DNA from: CAVTND01 sp963735955 | Lineage (GTDB): Bacteria; Pseudomonadota; Gammaproteobacteria; Burkholderiales; Burkholderiaceae_F | DNA: 64,000 bases | Assembly: GCA_963735955.1 (NCBI GenBank) | Contig: CAVTND010000002.1 | Span: forward strand, 310,001-374,000 | Direction of reading: 5' to 3' | Shown here: piece after piece, positions 27,321 through 36,936 of the stretch | How the letters are laid out: each line of letters starts with the position of its first letter | How positions within the stretch are numbered: position 1 is the first letter of the stretch | Notes under the pieces: model-generated | Seen by the model: only the letters and a program-made list of their open reading frames with translations | Databases searched by the model: none | What the model was told of the DNA's origin: nothing | Made by a program: the position numbers and the translations under genes

Positions 27321-27401
27321 GCGAAGCTGGAGGCTAAGTGCCGGGCGGGGCTCTCGCTCCAATCCGTGCGGAGTGACAACAAGTTGCGCGAAGGAAGGGT
27401 A

Positions 27402-27609
27402 GGCCGCGGATTAGTGGGATTAGAGGGGATGAAAGGACTTGAATCCGTGTAATCCGTGTTCATCCGTGGCTCGATCTGCCGCTTCGTTCAGTTGGCAGAG
27501 AACAACTCTTGCGGCGGATTGGCAAGAATTTCACGGATTGAGAACTTAATCCCTGCAAGGCCAGTTCTTCGACGGGATTGAATCCCCCTAATCCCTCTAA
27601 TCCGCGGCC
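27402..27609. repeat. Inverted-repeat element with atccgtg repeats
   Basis: Arms of about 29 bp face each other: 27402-27430 (ggccgcggattag...) and 27581-27609 (...ctaatccgcggcc). The outer 13 bases are exact and the rest have few mismatches. The 150-bp interior carries aatccgtg at 27441 and 27450 and a catccgtg at 27461, and an inverted copy (tcacggatt) at 27531. There is another aatccgtg at 27361. It could be a MITE, a processed RNA hairpin, or a dispersed intergenic repeat. No ORF inside. It fills the 326-bp gap between the PEP-CTERM and glycerate kinase genes. Confidence 0.55.
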
Positions 27610-27646
27610 CACTTCGCCCTTCCCTTTCCGCGCGCGCAAGTCAGGC

Positions 27647-28932
27647 TCACGGCGCCGTTATTAGGATGGCGCGAAAGTCGTTCACGTTGGTCAATGTCGG
27701 TCCGGTGATCCACCGTATCGCCAAGCGCTTCGAAGAAAGCGTGGCCGTCGTTGTCGGCGAGCCGGTCCCTGGGCCGAAGTCCGAGCGCCCAGGCCCGCGC
27801 CAGGGTGTCGGGCGTGACGATGGCGCCGGCAATCTCTTCCTGACCGTCGACACCGTCAGTGTCGCCGGCGAGGGCAAAGACATTCGCGCGACCTTCGAGC
27901 GCGATCGCCAGCGAGAGCAGGAACTCGACATTGCGCCCACCGCGTCCCTTGCCGCGCACGGTGACGGTCGTTTCGCCGCCCGACAGCAGAACGCAGGGCG
28001 CGGCGACCGGCTGGCCATGCGCGGCGACCTGATGCGCGATGCCCGCCATCACCTTGCCGACATCGCGCGCCTCGCCCTCAATGCGATCGCCGAGGATCAC
28101 CGGGTTCACGCCCGCCTGCCGCGCCACGCCCGCCGCAGCTTCGAGCGCCATCTGCGGCGCCGTGATCATCCGCACCGTCGGCACGCGCGAGTCGCGCATC
28201 GTCGGGCTTGATGGTTTCGCTGCGTCCGCTTTCGAGCAGAGCCCGCACCGCGGCCGGAATCTCGATGCCGTAGCGGCGGATCACGTCGAGCGCGTCGGCA
28301 CAGGTGGTCGGATCGCCGACGGTCGGCCCGGAGGCGATGTTCGATGGGGTCGTCGCCCGGCACATCCGAGATCAACAGCGTCACGACCTGCGCCGGATGG
28401 CAGGCCGCCGCCAGGCGGCCGCCCTTGATCGCCGACAGATGGCGGCGCACGCAGTTCATCTCGTTGATCGTTGCGCCCGAAGCGAGCAGCGCCCGATTGA
28501 CCGCCTGCTTGTCGTCGAGCGACAGGCCCTCGAAGGGCGCGACCAGCAGGGACGAGCCGCCGCCGGAGATCAGGCAGATCACGAGGTCGTCCGGGCCAAG
28601 CCCGCGCACGACGGCGCCAGATGCGTTGCGCCGCTGCGATGCTCGCTGCATCGGGCACCGGATGCGCTGCCTCGATGATTTCGATGCGCTCGCACGGCAC
28701 CGCATAGCCGTAGCGCGTGACCACGAGACCCTCGATGGGTCCCGGCCAGTGCCTGCTCGAATGCACGCGCCATGGCTGCCGACGCCTTGCCGGCCCCGAT
28801 CACGATCGTGCGCCCCTTGGGTGCGTGCGGCAGAAATGCAGGCAGGCAGAGCGCGGGTTGCGCCGCGCTGATCGCCGCGTCGAACATCTGCCGCAACAGC
28901 GCGCGCGGTTCGATCGCGCTCGGCTCCTTCAT
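27647..28932 (-). CDS. ttuD: Glycerate 2-kinase, MOFRL/TtuD type (frameshifted)
   Basis: Phosphorylates D-glycerate, the last step of the glyoxylate-glycerate route. The N-terminal part has RTIVIGAGKASAAMARAFEQAL; the middle LVICLISGGGSSLLVAPFEGL, then INEMNCVRRHLSAIKGGRLA; the C-terminal MOFRL domain has VLLSGGETTVTVRGKGRGGRN, ALAGDTDGVDG, DGHAFFEALGD and the ending NDFRAILIT. Summed over frames the length is about 425 residues, normal for the family. At least five indels break it. ATG 28932 overlaps the stop of the reductase gene by ATGA. The operon order hyi-reductase-kinase is a known arrangement, with gcl usually first; gcl is not in the window. Confidence 0.85.
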
Positions 28933-29847
28933 CTGCGCGCGCGCTCAGCGGGCGGGAGGAGCTGGCCGATCTCGAAGTTCGCAAGCTTCTCGAGCGCGCG
29001 CACCATCGCCGAGTGGTCCCACGAGGCTGCCACCGTGCGCAGCAGCAGGAATTGAACAGTTCCTGACAGCTGGCCGTATTGGGCAGCGAGATGCCCATTT
29101 GCTTCGCGGTCGACAGGGCGAGATTCAGGTCCTTCTGGTGCAGCTCGATCCGGAATCCTGGATTGAAGGTGCGCTTGATCATGCGTTCGCCGTGCACCTC
29201 GAGGATGCGGGACGCCGCGAAGCCGCCCATCAGCGCCTGGCGTACCTTGGCCGGATCGGCCCCCGCCTTGGCGGCCAGCAGCAGCGCCTCGCCGACCGCT
29301 TCGATCGTCAGCGCGACGATGATCTGGTTCGCGACCTTGGTGGTCTGGCCGTCGCCGTTGCCGCCGACCAGGGTGATGTTCTTGCCCATCAGTTCGAACA
29401 GCGGCTTGACCGTGTTGAATGCACTCTCGGGTCCGCCAACCATGATGGTCAGCGATGCCGCCTTGGCGCCCAGCTCGCCGCCGGACACCGGTGCATCGAG
29501 ATATTCGCAGCCGAGCGCATTGATCCGTTGCGCGAAGCTCCGTGGTGTCGATCGGCGAGATCGAGCTCATGTCGACGACGGATCTTGCCCTTGGACAGGC
29601 CGGCCGCGATGCCATTGGCATCGAACAGGGCGGACTGAACATGCGGCGTGTCCGGCACCATGGTGATCACGATGTCTGACTTCTGTGCAACCTCCTTGCC
29701 GTTGGCACAGACCACACCGCCGATCTCGACCAATGCGTGCGGCACGCTGCCCCGGGTATACAGAAAGACCTGGTGGCCGCCCTTGATCAGGTGCCCCGCC
29801 ATCGGCGCACCCATGATTCCCAGCCCGACAAATCCGACCTTGGCCAT
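28929..29847 (-). CDS. glxR: 2-hydroxy-3-oxopropionate (tartronate semialdehyde) reductase (frameshifted)
   Basis: NAD(P)H-dependent reduction of tartronate semialdehyde to D-glycerate. The start MAKVGFVGLGIMGAPMAGHLIKGGH gives the Rossmann GxGxxG (GLGIMG), MVPDTPHVQSALF follows, the substrate-binding SGGELGAKAASLTIMVGG appears after a break, and the catalytic Lys region is GQTTKVANQIIVAL. HQKDLNLALSTAKQMGISLPNTA is typical of the GarR/GlxR branch. Frames shift near 29580, 29500 and 29050. Start ATG 29847. It is 44 bp downstream of hyi and overlaps the kinase gene by 4 bp. Confidence 0.88.
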
Positions 29848-29891
29848 TTGTCCTTCCCTTCCTTCGTTCATTCAACAAACCAGTCAGCCAT

Positions 29892-30672
29892 TCAAACGCC
29901 GTGCGCGGCGCGCCACGCAAGTCCCTCGAGCGTCGTGCCTTTCGGCTTGTACTCGCATCCGATCCAGCCGTCATAGCCGATCGCGTCGATGAAACCAAAC
30001 AGGAAGCGATAATTGATCTCACCGGTTCCTGGTTCGTTTCGGCCCGGATTGTCGGCCAGTTGCATATGCGCAATCCGCGGCAGCTGAGCCTTGATGGTGG
30101 CCGCAAGTTCGCCTTCCATACGCTGCATGTGATAGATGTCGTACTGCAGGTAGAGATTGTCCGAGCCGACCGCAGCCATGAGGTCGAGCGCCTGCTGGGT
30201 GCGGCTGAGATAAATACCGGGAATGTCGAACGTGTTGATCGGCTCGATCAACAGGCGAATTCCGGCCGCAGCACAGCTTGTCCGCGGCGAAGCGGAGGTT
30301 TGCGATAAGGGTCGCCTCGAGACGGTCCGCCGCCACGCCCGGTGGCGCAATCCCGGACAGGCAATTGAGCTGCTTGCACCCGAGCGCCCGCGCATAGTCG
30401 AGCGCCTGACCTACACCATCCTGGAACTCGCCGATTCGATCCGGCAGGCAGGCAATGCCGCGCTCACCCTTGGTCCAGTCGCCGGGCGGCAGGTTGTGCA
30501 GGACCTGCACCAGGCCGTGTTTCTGCAGCCGTTCGGCAATCTGCTCTTTCGGGAAGGCATAGGGGAAAAGGAACTCGACCCCCTTGAAGCCGGACCTGGC
30601 GGCTGCTTCGAAGCGGTCGAGGAAATCTACTTCGTTGAACAGCATCGACAGATTGGCGGCCAGCCTGGGCAT
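29892..30672 (-). CDS. hyi: Hydroxypyruvate isomerase (one frameshift)
   Basis: Interconverts hydroxypyruvate and tartronate semialdehyde, using a xylose-isomerase-like TIM barrel. The start is MPRLAANLSMLFNEVDFLDRF, followed by GFKGVEFLFPYAFP and LHNLPPGDWTKGERGIACLP. After one extra base near 30275 come LLIEPINTFDIPGIYL (metal-binding Glu), YLQYDIYHMQRMEG and IAHMQLADNPGRNEPGTGEI (catalytic Glu region), ending IGCEYKPKG. Length is about 260 residues, as expected. It is the first gene of a hyi-glxR-ttuD unit and diverges from the BMP transporter operon, pointing to purine/allantoin-derived glyoxylate use. Confidence 0.9.
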
Positions 30673-30911
30673 TGCGGATCTCCACAGCTTGCATGCTCGA
30701 AGCACGCTTGCGAACACAATATCCCAAGTATCGTACCGTTCGCGCCGCACCCAGCGGAGATGCCGGTGAGCAATCGGATCAACGCATACAAACCTGTAAC
30801 ACCCGACATGCGCGGAGTGGACTTGGCGCAACCCGAATCGAATCGCCGGCACGAGAGTCGACCGATCTTGCCGACCGGCCTTGACCCGGGCCGAAGCGGT
30901 CGGAGTCCTTC

Positions 30912-32501
30912 ATGGACGTAGCGACCACGGCCCCACGCGCGCGCACACCCGCGCGTATTGAGCTCATCGGAATCACCAAGACCTACGCGGGGGTTGCAGC
31001 CAATCAGGACGTGTCGCTCCGGGTCATGCCCGGGGAGATCCACGCGGTGCTCGGCGAAAACGGCGCCGGAAAAAGCACGCTGATGAAGATCATCTATGGC
31101 GTGGTCAAGCCAGACGCCGGCGAGATCTATTGGCAGGGCAATCAGGTGGTCGTGGCCAATCCTGCCCATGCGCGCGAACTCGGCATCGGCATGGTGTTCC
31201 AGCATTTCTCGCTGTTCGAAACCCTGACGGTAGTCGAGAACGTGGCGCTGGCCCTGCCCGGACGGCGAGATTCCGTCTCGATGTCACGGCAGATCAGCGA
31301 AGTTGCCGAGCGCTATGGCCTGCCGGTCGATCCGCGACGGCTCGTGCATTCCTTGTCGGTCGGCGAGCGCCAGTGCGTCGAAATCATTCGCTGCCTTCTG
31401 GTCAACCCCACGCTGTTGATCCTGGACGAGCCCACTTCGGTACTTACGCCGCAGGCGATACCGCGTCTGTTCGAGACGCTTCGTCAGCTCGCCGCCGAAG
31501 ACCGCAGCATTCTCTATATCAGCCACAAGCTCGACGAAATCCAGCAGCTGTGCACGGCCGCCACCGTATTACGCGGCGGCCGCGTTACAGGCAACTGTGA
31601 CCCGCGCCAGGAAACGTCGGAATCGCTGGCGCGGATGATGATCGGTCGGGACCTGCCGCATCCGCAACACGGCGCGGCGCCCATCGGTGACGTCCGCCTT
31701 GAGCTGGCACAGCTCTCGTGTCCACCCGAAGACTCGTTCGGCACTCCACTTCGGAACCTGAATCTTCAGGTGCGCAGCGGCGAGATCGTCGGCATCGCCG
31801 GAATCTCCGGCAATGGTCAGCAGGAATTACTTGCGGTGATCTCCGGCGAACACCGGCTCGCTGAGCGCCGTGCGGTGAGCATTTGCGGGACGGCGGCGGG
31901 GCGAATGGGGGCGGGCGAGCGCCGCGCACTCGGCATGTGCTTCGTGCCCGAGGACCGCCTCGGCCGCGGCGCGGTGCCGCGCATGTCGCTCGCTGAAAAC
32001 GGCTTGCTGACGGCGCATCGTCAAGGCCAGGTGAAGCATGGCCTGATTCAGTTTGCGGCGGTCGATGAATTCGCGCAACGTTGCATCGCTGAATTCCAGG
32101 TCCGCGGTGGCGACCCGCAGACCGAAGCCCGCAGCCTGTCGGGCGGCAACCTGCAGAAGTTCATCGTCGGCAGGGAGATTTTGCAGAAGCCCAGGCTGCT
32201 GGTTGTCGCGCAGCCAACCTGGGGCGTCGATGTCGGCGCCACGGCGTTCCTGCGCCAACGTCTGATTGACTTGCGCAACGATGGCGTGGCCATTTTGGTC
32301 CTGTCCGAAGAGCTGGACGAATTGTTCGAGGTGGCGGACCGCATCTGCGTAATCGCCCGCGGCCGTCTGTCGCCGCTGCGTCCGATCAAGGAGACCGATG
32401 TCGAAGAGATCGGTCTCTGGATGAGCGGCATGTGGCCGGATATGACCGCGGCCAATGGCTCGCTCGCACACGAGGAGGCACCGCGTGCAACTGAAACTTG
32501 A
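30912..32501 (+). CDS. ABC transporter ATPase, nucleoside/BMP-type (double ATPase)
   Basis: A 529-residue fusion of two ATPase domains, as in NupA/RbsA-like nucleoside importers. Domain 1: Walker A GENGAGKST, signature LSVGERQCVEII, Walker B LLILDEPTSVLTP. Domain 2: degenerate Walker A region GISGNGQQELLAVISG, signature LSGGNLQKFIVGRE, and the catalytic Glu of Walker B apparently replaced (LLVVAQPTWGVDVG), the usual degeneracy of the second site in this group. Frame intact. It heads a four-gene operon (ATPase, two permeases, binding protein) that imports nucleosides or purine-like compounds. Confidence 0.93.
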   Translation: MDVATTAPRARTPARIELIGITKTYAGVAANQDVSLRVMPGEIHAVLGENGAGKSTLMKIIYGVVKPDAGEIYWQGNQVVVANPAHARELGIGMVFQHFSLFETLTVVENVALALPGRRDSVSMSRQISEVAERYGLPVDPRRLVHSLSVGERQCVEIIRCLLVNPTLLILDEPTSVLTPQAIPRLFETLRQLAAEDRSILYISHKLDEIQQLCTAATVLRGGRVTGNCDPRQETSESLARMMIGRDLPHPQHGAAPIGDVRLELAQLSCPPEDSFGTPLRNLNLQVRSGEIVGIAGISGNGQQELLAVISGEHRLAERRAVSICGTAAGRMGAGERRALGMCFVPEDRLGRGAVPRMSLAENGLLTAHRQGQVKHGLIQFAAVDEFAQRCIAEFQVRGGDPQTEARSLSGGNLQKFIVGREILQKPRLLVVAQPTWGVDVGATAFLRQRLIDLRNDGVAILVLSEELDELFEVADRICVIARGRLSPLRPIKETDVEEIGLWMSGMWPDMTAANGSLAHEEAPRATET

Positions 32502-33579
32502 AGCGCGCGCGCAGCCCTCGCGCCGGATGGCCCTGCTCGCGCCGCTGATCGCGGCGGCATTGACCGTCGTGGCCGGCTTCCTGCTCTTCTCCGCCCTCGA
32601 TCGGAACCCGGTCACTGCTTTCTACACCTTCTTCATTCACCCGATCCGCGACCTGAACGGTCTGGCCGAGCTGCTGCTCAAGGCCTCACCACTGATGCTG
32701 ATCGGGGTCGGACTCGCCTGTGGCTATCGGGCCAATGTCTGGAACATCGGAGCCGAAGGCCAACTCGTGCTCGGGGCGATCTGTGCCGGCGGGGTCGCGC
32801 TGTTACTTGATGACGTCCAGAGCAAGTTCGTGCTGGTACCGATGATGCTCGCGGGCGTGCTGGGAGGAATGGCGTGGGCGGCCATTCCGGCCTTCCTGCG
32901 CACGCGATTCAATACCAACGAAATCCTGGTCAGTTTGATGCTGGTCTACGTCGCCAACCTGCTGCTGTCCTGGCTGGTTCACGGCCCCTGGCGCGATCCG
33001 CAGGGCTACAACTTTCCGCAGTCGAAGGCCTTCTCCGAGAGCGCCCTATATCCGGTGCTGCTCGACGGCACGCGCCTGCATGCCGGCTTCCTGATTGCGC
33101 TGGCAGCGATTGCCGCCGGATATCTCTTTCTGAATCGCAGCTTTGTCGGCTACCAGATGCGGGTTGCCGGTCTTGCCGAAGGTGCTGCGCGCTATGCCGG
33201 TTTCAGCACGAACCGCATGATCTGGCTTGGACTGCTGATCGGCGGCGCGGCTGCCGGCATGGCCGGCATGAGCGAGGTGGCCGGCCCGATCGGTCAGCTT
33301 CTCCATCCGTTTCGCCCGGCTATGGCTTCGCCGCGATCATCGTTGCCTTCGTCGGTCGGCTGCACCCGGTTGGAATCCTGCTCGCCAGCCTGTTGATGTC
33401 CTTGCTCTACCTTGGCGGCGAAGCCGCGCCGCATGAGCCTCGGACTGCCGTCGGCAATGGCCGGGCTGTTCCAGGGAATGCTGCTGTTCTTCCTGCTCGG
33501 ATCCGATGTCTTCATCAACTACCGCCTTCGGCTCGTGCGACGCGTCAGCGCGCCGGCCGCCAGGGCAGCCGCGCTCTAG
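32485..33579 (+). CDS. BMP-type ABC transporter permease 1 (two frameshifts)
   Basis: Inner-membrane permease of about 365 residues with eight to ten helices, of the BPD_transp_2 family (RbsC/NupP type). Conserved loop: GYRANVWNIGAEGQLVLGAI; later RTRFNTNEILVSLMLVYVANLLLSWL and RVAGLAEGAARYAGFSTNRMI. Start GTG 32485 has gaggag 7 bases upstream and overlaps the ATPase gene by 17 bp. Frames shift near 33305 (missing base at cgcccggc) and near 33430; the end is LRLVRRVSAPAARAAAL with stop TAG 33577-33579. Confidence 0.87.
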
Positions 33580-33592
33580 CAAGCCCGGGAAC

Positions 33593-34513
33593 ATGAGCGA
33601 ACTCTTCACCGCCGCTCTCGCCGCAACGATCGCCGCCGGCACGCCGCTGGTGTTCGCTGCCTCGGGTGAACTGATCGTCGAGAAATCGGGAGTGCTCAAT
33701 CTCGGCGTCGAAGGAATGATGCTGGTCGGCGCCATCGCCGGTTTTGCCACTGCGATATCGAGCGGCAGCCTGGTCCTCGGCGTGTTCGCTGGAATGGCAG
33801 CGGGGGCTGCACTGTCGTTCCTGTTTGCGATCCTGACTCTCAAGCTGATGGCCAATCAGGTCGCATCGGGCCTCGCCTTGACGCTGTTTGGGGTCGGGCT
33901 GGCGTCCTTCGTCGGCAAGCCGTTTGAAAGTTCGACTCTCCAGGCTTCTGGGCCGTTTGCCCTGCCCTGGTTGTCCGAAATCCCGTTCGTCGGGCCGGTC
34001 TTCTTCACTCAGCATCTGCTGGTCTACGTATCGTGGGCGCTGTTCGCCGCGATCAGCTGGTTCCTGACTCGAAGTCGGGCCGGACTGGTATTGCGTGCGG
34101 TGGGCGAGTCGCCCGAGTCAGCACATGCGATCGGCTACCCGGTGATTCGCATCCGCTTTCTCGCGACGCTCTTCGGTGGTGCGATGGCCGGGCTGGGTGG
34201 CGCCTTCCTGTCGGAGTTCTATGCGCCACTGTGGGCCGAGGGCCTCGTGGCCGGCCGCGGCTGGATTGCACTGGCGCTGGTCGTGTTCGCGACCTGGCGA
34301 CCGGCCCGCGTGATGGGCGGCGCGTATCTGTTCGGCGGAGTGACGATCGCGCAGTTTTTCGCGCAGGGTGCCGGCATCGAAGTCTCTGCACAATTGCTGT
34401 CGGCGCTGCCCTATCTGGCGACGATCATCGTGCTGGTGATCATCTCGCGCGATATCGCTACGATTCGCCTCAATTCGCCGGTCTCGCTCGGTCGCCCTTA
34501 TCGGCCTGACTAG
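33593..34513 (+). CDS. BMP-type ABC transporter permease 2
   Basis: Second, intact permease of 306 residues. It opens with LFTAALAATIAAGTPLVFAASGELIVEKSGVLNLGVEGMMLVGA, which carries the NLGVEGMM motif characteristic of NupQ-like proteins, and later has LRAVGESPESAHAIGYPVIRIRFLATLFGGAMAGLGGA. About eight helices. It starts 13 bp after the permease 1 stop. Together the two form the heteromeric channel. No unusual residues seen. Confidence 0.92.
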   Translation: MSELFTAALAATIAAGTPLVFAASGELIVEKSGVLNLGVEGMMLVGAIAGFATAISSGSLVLGVFAGMAAGAALSFLFAILTLKLMANQVASGLALTLFGVGLASFVGKPFESSTLQASGPFALPWLSEIPFVGPVFFTQHLLVYVSWALFAAISWFLTRSRAGLVLRAVGESPESAHAIGYPVIRIRFLATLFGGAMAGLGGAFLSEFYAPLWAEGLVAGRGWIALALVVFATWRPARVMGGAYLFGGVTIAQFFAQGAGIEVSAQLLSALPYLATIIVLVIISRDIATIRLNSPVSLGRPYRPD

Positions 34514-34592
34514 ATCCAGGTCACGGCGAGATTCAAGACTCAGCCTGATCGATCATCCTTTCCTTTCACTCGACAGCGCACGGAGACGCTTG

Positions 34593-35699
34593 ATGAATCG
34601 CAGCAATACGCACCCGCTGTCAGCCATGCTGCTGTCAGCCATTCTTGTGGCGGGCAGCCTGCTCGGCCTTGCTGCGACCGGCGTTCGGGCGCAGCAACCG
34701 TTGAAGGTCGGCTTCGTCTACGTGAGCCCGATCGGCGATGCAGGCTGGACGTTTCAGCACGACGACGGTCGCCGACAGATGGAAAAGGCACTCGGGGCCA
34801 AGGTCGCCGTCAAGGTCGTCGACAACGTGCCTGAGGGAGCCGACGCTGAGCGCGTGATCCGCGAATTTGCCGCGAGCGGGCACCAGCTGATCTTCACCAC
34901 TTCGTTCGGCTATATGAATCCGACGATCAAGGTGGCCGCCGCCTTTCCGAAAGTCACTTTCGAGCATGCGACCGGCTACAAGATGGCAAAGAATGTCGGC
35001 ATCTACAACGCGCGCTTCTACGAGGGTCGTTATCTGAACGGCATCGTCGCCGGGCGCATGACGAAGACCAACGTGGCCGGCTATGTCGCCGCCTTCCCCA
35101 TTCCCGAAGTCGTGCAGGGCATCAACGCGTTCGCACGCGGCATGCGCAGCGTCAATCCGAAAGCCGAAGTGCGCGTCATCTGGGTCAACTCCTGGTTCGA
35201 TCCGGGCCGTGAACGTGAGGCCGCCAATACCCTGATGTCACAGGGCGCGGACATCGTCACCCATCACACCGACTCAACCGCGACCGTGCAGGCCGCCGAA
35301 GCCCAGGGCAAGTATGCATTTGGCTATCACTCCGACATGTCGAAGTACGGCCCGAAGGCGCACCTGACTGCGACCACCCACAACTGGGGCGCCTACTACA
35401 CCAAGGTCGCCAACGAGGTGATCGCCGGCACCTGGAAGCCAACCAGCACCTGGGGCGGGCTCAAGGAAGGCATGATCAAGCTCGCGCCATTGAATCCGGC
35501 TGTGCCTAAGGACGTGGCGGACATGGTCGCGACGCGGGAAAAGGAGATGGTCGCCGGCAAGCTGCATCCCTTCCAGGGCCCGGTCGTGGACAACACGGGT
35601 AAGGAGCGCGTCGCCGCCGGAAAGGTGATGAGCGACGACGAGATGCAGAAAATGGATTTCTATGTCGAGGGCGTACAGGGCAAGCTTCCCGCACGGTGA
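34593..35699 (+). CDS. BMP family ABC transporter substrate-binding protein
   Basis: A 368-residue periplasmic binding protein. It has a cleavable signal peptide (LLGLAATGVRAQQ, type I; no lipobox Cys) and the BMP (basic membrane protein/PnrA-like) fold: VGFVYVSPIGDAGWTFQHDDGRRQME, IFTTSFGYMNPT, FEHATGYKMAKNVGIYNARFYEGRYLNGIVAG and GYHSDMSKYGPKAHLTATTHNWG. PnrA-type proteins bind purine nucleosides; proteobacterial relatives sit next to purine-catabolic genes. Start ATG 34593 follows cggagacgc. The gene is 79 bp after permease 2 and ends the operon. Confidence 0.93.
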   Translation: MNRSNTHPLSAMLLSAILVAGSLLGLAATGVRAQQPLKVGFVYVSPIGDAGWTFQHDDGRRQMEKALGAKVAVKVVDNVPEGADAERVIREFAASGHQLIFTTSFGYMNPTIKVAAAFPKVTFEHATGYKMAKNVGIYNARFYEGRYLNGIVAGRMTKTNVAGYVAAFPIPEVVQGINAFARGMRSVNPKAEVRVIWVNSWFDPGREREAANTLMSQGADIVTHHTDSTATVQAAEAQGKYAFGYHSDMSKYGPKAHLTATTHNWGAYYTKVANEVIAGTWKPTSTWGGLKEGMIKLAPLNPAVPKDVADMVATREKEMVAGKLHPFQGPVVDNTGKERVAAGKVMSDDEMQKMDFYVEGVQGKLPAR

Positions 35700-35942
35700 T
35701 CTCATCGGTACGGTTCAGTTGATCTCTTGAAAATCGAGGGGATCTGGGAGCATTGCGCGGAGCGGTTCATGGAACGTTTGCGAAGAGCTTCTGCCTTTGG
35801 TTGCGACCGGCGACAAGCCGGCATCTAGCGTCACCGCTTGATTCGCCGTCGCTGGAGTCGGCGCTGGCGACGCGGGCCGACAACGCGCATGCAATGTTCA
35901 GGCGACTTTGTTACTCTGGCCGCCGTCCGCAGGAGGGAAGCC

Positions 35943-36848
35943 ATGAATTCGAAACCATGCGAATTGCGGCGACGCTGTCTCGTCGCGTTGTTGCCGGCGA
36001 CCGGGGCGGTGCATGCGCAGGACTCACCGTGGCGGCCGTTCGTCTCGATCACCGGCGCCTACGAAGGCAAAGGCGATCTCGACCAGGGCGGCGACTTCAG
36101 CGCCTGGAGCACGTTCTTGCGCGCCGGGGTGGCGAGAGACCTCGGCGGCGGGAACGGCGTCGGCGTGACCTTCAACTACGACTACACCGACTACTCCTTC
36201 TCGAACCCGGTCGCGTTCGGCGGCGTGGCGCCCTGGGACGTCGTGCAGCGCTACGGGGTGGCGGCGCCGCTCTCGTTCGGGCTGAGCGACGGCTGGAGCG
36301 TCGGCTTCGTGCCGTCGGTCGACTGGTTCCGGGAGAACGGCGCGAAGTCCGGCGACTCGATCGTCTGGGGCGCGATCTTCTCGGGGACCAAGCGGTTCGC
36401 CGACGGCAACCGCCTCGGCCTCGGCGTCGGCGTGTACGACCGGATCGAGAAGACGGGCGTGTACCCGTTCATCATCGTCGACTGGCGCCTCAGCGACCGC
36501 TGGCGCATCATCAACCCGCTTGCCGCCGGTCCGACGGGGCCCGCCGGCCTCGAGCTCGACTACCTGCTCGGCGACGGCTGGAACCTCGGGCTTCGGCGGG
36601 GCGCTTCGCTGCACGCGCTTTCGGCTGAGCGAGAACGGCCCGGTGCAGAACGGCGTCGGCGAGGAGCGCGGGCGCCGATCTTCCTGCGCGCGACCTACGC
36701 GATCCGCGACCAGATGGCGCTTCACCTCTACGCCGGCGTCGTGATGGCTGGCGAGTTGCGGGTCGACGATTCTTCCGGCAACAGTCTGCGCAAGGTCGAC
36801 TTCGATCCCGCGCCGTTCTTCGCCGTGACGTTCACCGGGCGCTTCTGA
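35943..36848 (+). CDS. DUF6268-like outer-membrane beta-barrel protein (two compensating shifts)
   Basis: Exported protein of about 300 residues. A short signal peptide (LVALLPATGAVHAQD) is followed by alternating beta-strand motifs ending in aromatic residues (FNYDYTDYSF, GFVPSVDWFRENG, FAVTFTGRF); a C-terminal Phe fits BAM-dependent outer-membrane insertion. Between about 36610 and 36668 the frame is shifted and then restored; the alternative frame reads RFRLSENGPVQNGVGEERG, the expected sequence. Start ATG 35943 has an aggaggg ribosome site. Function is unknown. This is the first gene after the change in base composition. Confidence 0.75.
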   Translation: MNSKPCELRRRCLVALLPATGAVHAQDSPWRPFVSITGAYEGKGDLDQGGDFSAWSTFLRAGVARDLGGGNGVGVTFNYDYTDYSFSNPVAFGGVAPWDVVQRYGVAAPLSFGLSDGWSVGFVPSVDWFRENGAKSGDSIVWGAIFSGTKRFADGNRLGLGVGVYDRIEKTGVYPFIIVDWRLSDRWRIINPLAAGPTGPAGLELDYLLGDGWNLGLRRGASLHALSAERERPGAERRRRGARAPIFLRATYAIRDQMALHLYAGVVMAGELRVDDSSGNSLRKVDFDPAPFFAVTFTGRF

Positions 36849-36936
36849 CCGCGGAGCAATAGCCAGCCCGCTTTGCTATTCTCGCGGGCGCCCGAGCGCC
36901 TCGTGCAATAACCGAGAACCGGGAGGGAGGCGACCG

